NCBI GenBank assembly: GCA_000818945.1
Contig: KN805413.1
Span: forward strand, 66,209-130,208
Origin: Schizochytrium sp. CCTCC M209059
Taxonomy: Eukaryota > Sar > Bigyra > Thraustochytrida > Thraustochytriidae
Length of the DNA: 64,000 nucleotides
Direction of reading: 5' to 3'
Positions 58,136 through 64,000 of this stretch are shown piece by piece. Position 1 is the stretch's first letter; every line of letters starts with the position of its first letter. Below the pieces are notes generated by a model. It was not told the origin of the DNA, ran no database searches, and was given only the letters and a program-made list of their open reading frames with translations. A program made the translations under genes and the position numbers.

Positions 58136-58272
58136 NNNNNNNNNNNNNNNNNNNNNNNNNNNNNNNNNNNNNNNNNNNNNNNNNNNNNNNNNNNNNNNNN
58201 NNNNNNNNNNNNNNNNNNNNNNNNNNNNNNNNNNNNNNNNNNNNNNNNNNNNNNNNNNNNNNNNNNNNNNNN
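58136..58272. other. Assembly gap (run of N)
   Basis: 137 undetermined bases between GGGAGG-rich and GGCTT-rich repeats. Confidence 1.
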
Positions 58273-58682
58273 TGGCCTGGCTTGGCTTGGCTGGCTGGAC
58301 GCGCGCGTCCCGCGGCCAGGGAGAGGCGAGGGCAGGGCGAGGCGAGGCGAGGCAGGCGGCCAGGCTCGGGCCGCCGGCGGCGGAGGTGCAGGCGGCGAGG
58401 GCGGGAGGGCGGCGCCGTGAAGCACGATGCGGCGGGGCGTTGCAAGCACGGAAATGACTTTCTTGTCTTTTCTTTTCCTCTTTTCTTTCCTTTCCTTTTC
58501 TTTTCTTTTCTTCCTGTTCGGACATCGCCGGCTGCAAAACAACAACAACAACAACACGTGAGCATGTGCGCAGCAGCGAAGCGGGGCCGGAAAAGGAGAC
58601 GGAGAAGGAGAAGGAAAAGAAGAAGAGGAAGCGTTCGGAGAGCCGAGAGCAGGACGAGGGGCCGGGTGGACAAGCGGGCTGG

Positions 58683-58690
58683 TTATAAAT
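58683..58690 (+). promoter_or_regulatory. Possible TATA element (TTATAAAT) of the ETF-beta gene
   Basis: TTATAAAT lies 209 bases before the ETF-beta ATG, followed by (GAATT)n repeats that would fall in the 5' leader. Position is plausible; untested. Confidence 0.4.
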
Positions 58691-58898
58691 GGCGAGGCGA
58701 ACAGCGAGACTGACTGACCAGAAATCGATTGATCAACCGATCGCTTACTTGCTTACTTTTCTTTGAACATCTTCGACGAATCGAATCGAACTGAATCGAA
58801 TTGAATTGAATTGAATTGAATCGGAATTCACAGCAAACACACAAACAGGTTGTGCAAGAGCCCCTTCGCAGCCAGTCACAAACAACTCTTAAGCTAGA

Positions 58899-59657
58899 AT
58901 GAAGGTCTTCGTCGCCGTCAAGCGCACCCTTGACTATGCCGTCAAGGTCCGCGTCAAGGCCGACAAGTCGGCTGTCGACCTCGCCAACGTCAAGATGTCC
59001 ATGAACCCCTTCTGCGAGATCGCCTGCGAGGAGGCCGTCCGCCTCAAGGAGAAGAAGGTCGCCAAGGAGGTCGTCGCCGTCACCGTCGGCCCCAAGGCCG
59101 CCCAGGAGACCCTCCGCACCGCCCTCGCTATGGGCGCCGACCGCGGCATTCACGTCGTCACCGACATGCGCCACGACACCGAGCTTCAGCCCCTCGCCGT
59201 CGCCAAGGTCCTCCAGGCCCTCGGCGGCAAGGAGTCGCCCGACATGTACATCCTGGGCAAGCAGTCCATCGACGGTGACAACAACCAGACCGGCCAGATG
59301 CTCGCCGGCCTCATGGACGCCCCCATCGCCGCCTTCGCCTCCGAGGTCACTGTCGATGGCGACAAGGTCCACGTCACCCGCGAGATCGACGGCGGTCTTC
59401 AGAAGATCGATCTTGGTCTCCCCGCTGTCGTCACCGCCGACCTTCGCCTCAACGAGCCCCGCTACGCCACCCTCCCCAACATCATGAAGGCCAAGAAGAA
59501 GAAGATCGAGGAGATCAAGGTCGAGGACCTCGGCCTCTCGCTCGAGCCCCACGTGCAGTACACCTCCGTCGAGGACCCCCCCGTCCGCCAGGCCGGTATC
59601 AAGGTCGAGTCTGTTGATGATGTCATCAGCAAGCTCAAGGAGACCGGCGTGCTCTAA
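58899..59657 (+). CDS. ETFB: Electron transfer flavoprotein beta subunit
   Basis: 252 residues, the normal family length, intact. MKVFVAVKRTLDYAVKVRVK at the start, NPFCEIACEEAVRLKEKK, ALAMGADRGIHV, LGKQSIDGDNNQTGQMLAGLM and LPAVVTADLRLNEPRYATLPNIMKAKKK (the recognition-loop region) are all typical. ETF-beta binds AMP and, with the FAD-bearing alpha subunit, carries electrons from acyl-CoA dehydrogenases to the ETF-ubiquinone oxidoreductase in mitochondria. As in many eukaryotes, no cleavable presequence is visible. Codons end in C almost everywhere (GCC, GTC, AAG, CTC), like the epimerase gene, suggesting strong expression. Confidence 0.97.
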   Translation: MKVFVAVKRTLDYAVKVRVKADKSAVDLANVKMSMNPFCEIACEEAVRLKEKKVAKEVVAVTVGPKAAQETLRTALAMGADRGIHVVTDMRHDTELQPLAVAKVLQALGGKESPDMYILGKQSIDGDNNQTGQMLAGLMDAPIAAFASEVTVDGDKVHVTREIDGGLQKIDLGLPAVVTADLRLNEPRYATLPNIMKAKKKKIEEIKVEDLGLSLEPHVQYTSVEDPPVRQAGIKVESVDDVISKLKETGVL

Positions 59658-60215
59658 GTGGGCTTGCGTGCAGACAGATCTTCTTTCTAACTGCATCCAA
59701 CACCCTTTTCTGATTATCCTGAGCCTTTTGAGCAAAGCTAGCTGCCCCCCTTTTTTCCCTTCTTTCTTTCTTTCTTTCTTTCTTTCCCAACCAACATTCT
59801 TGCGCCAATTCATTCTTTGGCATACGCAACACGCGAATCGCGTAGTTTCTCGTCTGCTCGCTGTGCCGCTACTTCTTTGCAATAATGTGCACGCACATAA
59901 CCCTACTACTACCTACATCCAAAATTTTGCAACAGGATTGATTGATTGATCAACGAGCGGAAGCTACATTGCCTTTCGTTTGCTCATTCATGTACTAAGA
60001 TCGCCATAGCCATGCCACCTCCATGTGTCAGGTGGTGGCTAGGGAGAATGCTTGTCCGCGGCTTATGCACTCGTTTCTGTCACTGTTCATGTGTCTTGCA
60101 CTTTGGATTCGAGTACGAAGAGTATAGTACAATAGTGGGGTTGACGCGTAGTAGGTAGGGCCTAGGCCTAGGCCTAAGTAAATAGATTCATATCCAGACA
60201 ACTTGAACGACGAGG
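59658..60215. other. Intergenic region between ETF-beta and the FAM21-like gene
   Basis: 558 bases with (CTTT)n at about 59760-59787, (GATT)n at about 59936-59950, and the double TAGGCCTA at 60163-60176 about 40 bases before the next ATG. Confidence 0.7.
60163..60176. promoter_or_regulatory. Double TAGGCCTA palindrome before the FAM21-like gene
   Basis: Two overlapping TAGGCCTA octamers form TAGGCCTAGGCCTA, 39 bases upstream of the ATG at 60216, close enough to be a core-promoter or leader element. Confidence 0.45.
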
Positions 60216-62060
60216 ATGGACCTCGACGTGGCTGCCCCGCTTTCTGGGCGCCAGGACCTCTTGCGCAGCCTCGCTCGCCCCAGCGGCCAGACAGACAGCC
60301 CTGCGCGCCCTCAAGAGCCCAAACCCACCCCCTCGTCGACGTCTTCGTCGCCTCAGGAGACGCAAGTCGATCATGCTCGGGATGCCGCCACGGGCAACAG
60401 AGCTAACGCTACCGTAGACAGCGCAAGCCCGACTGTTCTCGGCCTCTCCGACGGAGCAGTATCTCAACATGACGCACACGAATATCCGCCAACGATGCGC
60501 AAAGGCCAACACCAGCAACAGCAAGAGCAAGACCCGCTTCGATCATATCTTGACGCCTTCGCAGACGCGCTTTGCGCTCGCGCACAGGGTCTGCAAGAGG
60601 CTGTGAGGAGCTTGGAAGAAAACGCCTACACCACAGCAACCGAACTCGATGCTGTGCGTCACCGTTTTGCCCTTCTCTCACACTCTCAATTTATACAGAA
60701 CAGCGTTCAGGATGATCATGATGATGATGTTCTCCGAGGCATTGCAAATACACGTCTTGACCATCAACATCAACAAGCGCACAACCAGGGGACACGCAAG
60801 CCCAAAGGAAACCTCACACATGACGACATATCTCAGATGCTTCACAATGCGGCCGTTGCATCGCCTATTGACCCAGCATCGTTCCAACAAAGAAAATTTA
60901 AACCCTGGCCACCATCACCACCAACAGCATCTTCTTCATCCGCGCCAAACGACTCCGAAGCGGATCTTGATGGACTTATCGCCAATCCAAAAGCTCTGGG
61001 TATTTTTCCATCAAGCGAGTCTACGGCTTTGCACACTGGAAACCTTCAAAATGAACCTTCTCCCCTCAAATGGAGCGTTGCCAATGTCGAGGTCCAAGCG
61101 CAACAATCACATTCTGAGCATCAAACAGACTTCCAGCAGTCCTTGGCTGAATCCCTCGCGAAACGTGCGCAACAGAGTTGCGATGCTTCAAATGCATCGC
61201 AGTCCTTAAGCAAGCTGGCGGACCTTGTCGCAGTCCAAGAATCCGTCCAGCAGACCTCGAATCCTGAGCGGTCTTCCAAGGACACAAAGCCAGATCAAAC
61301 AGAGAATGAAAAGACGCCAAGTGCGTCCAACGCGCCGGCTGCTATGGCGAGCGCCAGACGGCTCGTGCGACCAAGCTTCCTCGCGACAGCTATATCTGAG
61401 CGGGTTGAGCGTGGAACTCATGCCCATCCTGAAAAAGGAGAAGGTGATTCTCCGGATCAAGAGGGGATGCATAGCGAAGCCAAACAACTTGACCAGAATC
61501 AAAGGTCTCAAGTTACTACTCCCTGTCAACCAGCTGCGGCGACTCTGTCCGAACGCACACCTCTACCCGTACGACCCACGCAGAACCTATCTCACTTGTC
61601 GCCGCTATCGGATCATTCGCAAAACAACGCCCAAACTGCTTTTGGCAAACCACCTCCGCGTCTCGCACGTACAAGTCAGTTGCCCCCACGAATACCAACG
61701 CGGCAGCAGACTGCCTCTGAAAGTGTGCCGCTGCCTTTGGCTACAAGTGAGGCCACAAGCACGTTTGATTTTCCAAAGCTCGATACGTCGACGCAAGAAC
61801 CCACGGAGTCCCCCACCCAAGCAAAAGACACTGTCGAAAATGTCCAAGCACAAGAGCCCACCGATGTCAAAGCGGCGCAAAAGATGCATCAGCGTAAACT
61901 TTTTGCAAGTCTCTTTGATAGCGAGTCTGAGCAAAGTGAAGATGAGAATGCAAGGACAGATGACCTTCGTCCTCCTTTAAGTTCGCGCAACAACTCGCGC
62001 CAAGCCGGCTTGCGCCCATCAAAGTCAGTCTTCGACTCATCCGACGAGGACTCCACCTGA
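60216..62060 (+). CDS. FAM21/WASHC2-like WASH complex subunit (short form)
   Basis: 614 residues. The one ordered part, about 105-165 (SYLDAFADALCARAQGLQEAV, then LDAVRHRFALLSHSQFIQNSVQDD), aligns with the FAM21 head ([24 protein letters not shown]). This head docks on the WASH core. The rest is Gln/Ser/Pro/Asn-rich and disordered, ending in acidic Leu-Phe motifs (KLFASLFDSESEQSEDE, KSVFDSSDEDS) like the LFa repeats that bind retromer VPS35 and capping protein. Human FAM21 is about twice as long with some twenty such motifs, so this would be a minimal version. WASH makes branched actin on endosomes. The head match is clear but short. Confidence 0.7.
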   Translation: MDLDVAAPLSGRQDLLRSLARPSGQTDSPARPQEPKPTPSSTSSSPQETQVDHARDAATGNRANATVDSASPTVLGLSDGAVSQHDAHEYPPTMRKGQHQQQQEQDPLRSYLDAFADALCARAQGLQEAVRSLEENAYTTATELDAVRHRFALLSHSQFIQNSVQDDHDDDVLRGIANTRLDHQHQQAHNQGTRKPKGNLTHDDISQMLHNAAVASPIDPASFQQRKFKPWPPSPPTASSSSAPNDSEADLDGLIANPKALGIFPSSESTALHTGNLQNEPSPLKWSVANVEVQAQQSHSEHQTDFQQSLAESLAKRAQQSCDASNASQSLSKLADLVAVQESVQQTSNPERSSKDTKPDQTENEKTPSASNAPAAMASARRLVRPSFLATAISERVERGTHAHPEKGEGDSPDQEGMHSEAKQLDQNQRSQVTTPCQPAAATLSERTPLPVRPTQNLSHLSPLSDHSQNNAQTAFGKPPPRLARTSQLPPRIPTRQQTASESVPLPLATSEATSTFDFPKLDTSTQEPTESPTQAKDTVENVQAQEPTDVKAAQKMHQRKLFASLFDSESEQSEDENARTDDLRPPLSSRNNSRQAGLRPSKSVFDSSDEDST

Positions 62061-62174
62061 CTTGTTTCGATCAAAGTAATGAATGTCGTAGTACGTAGTA
62101 CGTAGGTGACAATCGAAATAATTCGTTCTTTATAACATGAGCTACATCCCTTTTTTCAAATGTAAGAAGAAAAA

Positions 62175-64000
62175 TCAGTCGGTTGCACCTGGAGCTGCGC
62201 GCAAACTTTCAACAATAGAAGTGAGCTGTCGAATCTGTTCAGAAAGCGCTGCGAGCTTGTCGTTAGTACTTTGATGCGAAGAGCTCCCATCCATGTCTGT
62301 CGCTCCGGCCTCCCAACCTTCGTCGTCGTTCACAGCATCCGAGGCGACCCAGTGCTTTCGTCCATCCCGACCCGTGAGTAGCTTGGCCTCATTCCACGTC
62401 TCGATGCGGAGATCCTTTTGCGAAATATTCTGCCGGTGCAGCAAATCCCGCAAGTTATCTTCGATTCCGCCCGTGATAATCTCCTCCCACTCGCGATCCG
62501 ACGCAGCGCGAGCGCTCGGATACACGTCTGTCACAATGGCTATGAGCAAATTGAGTGAGATTGTCGCAAAGAGAATGTAAAATACCGCGAGCACAGCACC
62601 GAGATATGAAGAGTGCGAACTTGTTATAATGCCGTCCCAAGTCTCCACAAATGGCGTGAGAAAAAGGCTCTCAAAGGTTGTAATCATGGTGGCGAACTGC
62701 GAGACAGAAATGCCAAAGCCAACGTGAAATGTAAGCGTGAGCAAAAAGCACGCCGTCGAAATAACAAGCAAATAGATGAGAACGGCCGTATTCGTCATGG
62801 TGCTCAGCAGCGCCACGACCACAGGCCCTATCGACGGAATCGTCTGCGTCGCCTTAAGCAGCGGCAGCACACTGAGCAAAAAGTAGATGGCAAAAAACCT
62901 ACGCTCAACCTCAAGCAAGCGGTAGGCTTGCGACAGATCCAGTCGCTCGCTCGATGTGTAGTCCGGCGTCACATCCTTTGTGACCTCGTAGACGTAAATG
63001 TCGAAAATGAGAATGCCCAAAAGCAAAAACTCAATCACCCATTCCTCTGTTCGCCGCCCTCGCGAACGGTGCCGAGCACGAACCCAGCTTCGCAGCTTGG
63101 TGATGGTGAAGCAAATAACCATAATCAGTACAGCCAGCTGAAATGATCGAGACGGCGGAAATCTGCCATAGTGAAGTCGAAAGGGTTTCACGTCCACATC
63201 CAAGCTGTTCAGCCCCACAAACGAGGAGGTTTGCCGCACTTCAGCGATGCCGTACACTTCGTAGAATGGGTTGTACAGGTTGAAGGTGAGAGAAAGGATA
63301 TGAACTTCGTTCTGGGTCCAGTTCCCTGTCTCGCTGGTCAGAATGTCCAAGAGCTCCTCCTTGTCAGCTTGCGGCAGCAGCGACGTCTGGTACTCTGTCG
63401 AGGTGTCAAGACTTGCGATTGTGGTCAGCTGGGCATTATCAAGCTCTTCAAGTGCGTTGTGCTCATACATATCGAGAGCAATTCCGCCAAAGACGAAGTT
63501 TTTCCCACGCCATGCAGTGCGATTTGCAGCCCGCAAAAGCTCCTCGCCGACAAACTTGTGTTGAACCCAATCCAAAAAGTCCGCTGGGCCGTCAATACTC
63601 GCAGTGCTTTCCGCAAGATATCCACGTAGCTGGTCCGCCCATTCCCCCTCGGATTCGATCCCGTAGTCTGGCGAGAGCTGCACAAGGCAACCGAATGAGA
63701 TGATGAGGATGAGTAAAAGACTTGTCTCTTTGACACACATCTTGATGGCCGTCCGCCTTCGCCATGCGCTCACCTTGGATGACTGATTCATCACCTCTAC
63801 CATACGAGCTGCCTTTGCACGCTCATCCTGTGCCTTTTCTAACAATTGATCGAGCTCGCGCGTAGAACTCACTTGCTGTGTGTTGAGGTTTCCCGCAACG
63901 CCCGAGGGGCCATCCGGACCGAAGTCAGGAGCGACGCGCTCTTGCATGTCTTGAGCGCCGCCGTCGCCGCCAGCAAAGCCGAAAAGATTTCCGATTCGCG
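62175..64000 (-). CDS. Polycystin/mucolipin-type cation channel (5' end beyond window)
   Basis: The frame is open to the right edge; the first ATG inside the window is at 63947, but reading continues 17 codons above it, so the true start may lie outside. Counting from that Met there are 590 residues. A first membrane helix (about 70-90) is followed by a large lumenal domain (about 95-265) with polycystin-type sequence FGGIALDMYEH and ILSLTFNLYNPFYEVYGIAEV. Five further helices end in a pore segment FATMITTFESLFLTPF and the S6 helix LFATISLNLLIAIVTDVY. The tail has a short coiled coil (NDKLAALSEQIRQLTSIVESL), no EF-hand. PKD2-like channels pass cations in cilia, endomembranes or the cell surface. 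Confidence 0.88.
   Translation of the reverse strand, partial: RIGNLFGFAGGDGGAQDMQERVAPDFGPDGPSGVAGNLNTQQVSSTRELDQLLEKAQDERAKAARMVEVMNQSSKVSAWRRRTAIKMCVKETSLLLILIISFGCLVQLSPDYGIESEGEWADQLRGYLAESTASIDGPADFLDWVQHKFVGEELLRAANRTAWRGKNFVFGGIALDMYEHNALEELDNAQLTTIASLDTSTEYQTSLLPQADKEELLDILTSETGNWTQNEVHILSLTFNLYNPFYEVYGIAEVRQTSSFVGLNSLDVDVKPFRLHYGRFPPSRSFQLAVLIMVICFTITKLRSWVRARHRSRGRRTEEWVIEFLLLGILIFDIYVYEVTKDVTPDYTSSERLDLSQAYRLLEVERRFFAIYFLLSVLPLLKATQTIPSIGPVVVALLSTMTNTAVLIYLLVISTACFLLTLTFHVGFGISVSQFATMITTFESLFLTPFVETWDGIITSSHSSYLGAVLAVFYILFATISLNLLIAIVTDVYPSARAASDREWEEIITGGIEDNLRDLLHRQNISQKDLRIETWNEAKLLTGRDGRKHWVASDAVNDDEGWEAGATDMDGSSSHQSTNDKLAALSEQIRQLTSIVESLRAAPGATD

Larger units (their letters stand above)
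55368..58898. other. Intergenic region, 3.5 kb, repeat-rich with assembly gap, no gene recognised
   Basis: It holds (GCTA)n near 55411-55432, (CAGC)n(CAGT)n near 55503-55545, CGGCCTCGG repeats near 55765-55790, a TATAAAT with a TAGGCCTA copy at 56551-56558, (CAGCAG)n(GGC)n near 56598-56645, (GCGAT)n near 57010-57040, (CAGG)n near 57638-57668 and again near 58020-58050, GCAGC/GCAGT runs near 57910-57945, the N-run, and (GAATT)n near 58785-58820. Frames here are low-complexity. Confidence 0.65.

Noticed and set aside
58683..59882. Minus-strand frame of 399 codons over ETF-beta
   Set aside because: Antisense of a strongly C-ending coding region; no protein family fits.

Overview
The window is nuclear DNA of a GC-rich, intron-poor protist. 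The gene set is eukaryotic: MCM3, TRAPPC6, GET4, a BAG6-like protein, a WASH-complex FAM21-like protein, PIBF1/CEP90, CENP-W, a Hippo-type kinase with a SARAH tail, a mitochondrial PDK/BCKDK-type kinase, ETF-beta and cytosolic carboxypeptidase. Most genes are single open frames. I could place only five short introns (101 to 284 bp). GDP-mannose 3,5-epimerase, the PIBF1 homologue, and large ankyrin/TRP and PDZ/LRR proteins would fit a stramenopile, and a labyrinthulomycete (thraustochytrid) is my best guess. That is inference from gene content and style; no rRNA or marker gene here proves it.

Layout. 1-5166 (-): a giant ankyrin/TRP-type channel running off the left edge, with two degenerate Nudix-like units near its N-terminus. 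5167-10132: repeat-rich intergenic DNA with an assembly gap. 10133-13663 (+): a Cys-rich putative nuclear protein and a GH43 glycosidase of bacterial appearance. 14552-16246 (-): an unrecognised protein. 17615-18044 (-): a CENP-W-like histone-fold gene in three tiny exons, divergent from the PIBF1/CEP90 homologue (18376-21231, +). 23123-24175 (+): GDP-mannose epimerase, convergent with spliced TRAPPC6 (24550-25422, -), which is divergent from a tubulin-type carboxypeptidase (25573-28164, +). 28389-30422 (-): an ankyrin protein, divergent from the Hippo/MST kinase (31087-32448, +). 33085-35700 (+): MCM3. 36032-37039 (-): a TKL kinase. 37653-38768 (+): an AGPAT-type acyltransferase. 39064-40256 (+): GET4 with one intron, tail to tail with a BAG6-like gene (40552-42732, -). 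43965-44966 (+): a prolyl 4-hydroxylase.

45100-49053 is an accessory patch: decayed coding fragments, a Cys-rich relic interrupted by TAA/TAG stops, and a frameshifted REase-kinase gene of the Crinkler/CR-effector type. Normal genes resume with a PDZ/LRR protein (49814-53602, +), the spliced PDK/BCKDK-type kinase (53805-55367, -), a 3.5-kb repeat-rich gap region, ETF-beta (58899-59657, +), a FAM21-like WASH subunit (60216-62060, +), and a polycystin-type channel that runs off the right edge (62175-64000, -).

Functional links. GET4 and BAG6 belong to one complex that delivers tail-anchored proteins. PIBF1/CEP90 and CENP-W, which share a promoter region, act at centriole and centromere. The carboxypeptidase trims tubulin tails. 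TRAPPC6 and FAM21 act in membrane traffic. The two end genes are cation channels. Three N-runs (9049-9369, 30736-30841, 58136-58272) lie in low-complexity intergenic DNA.
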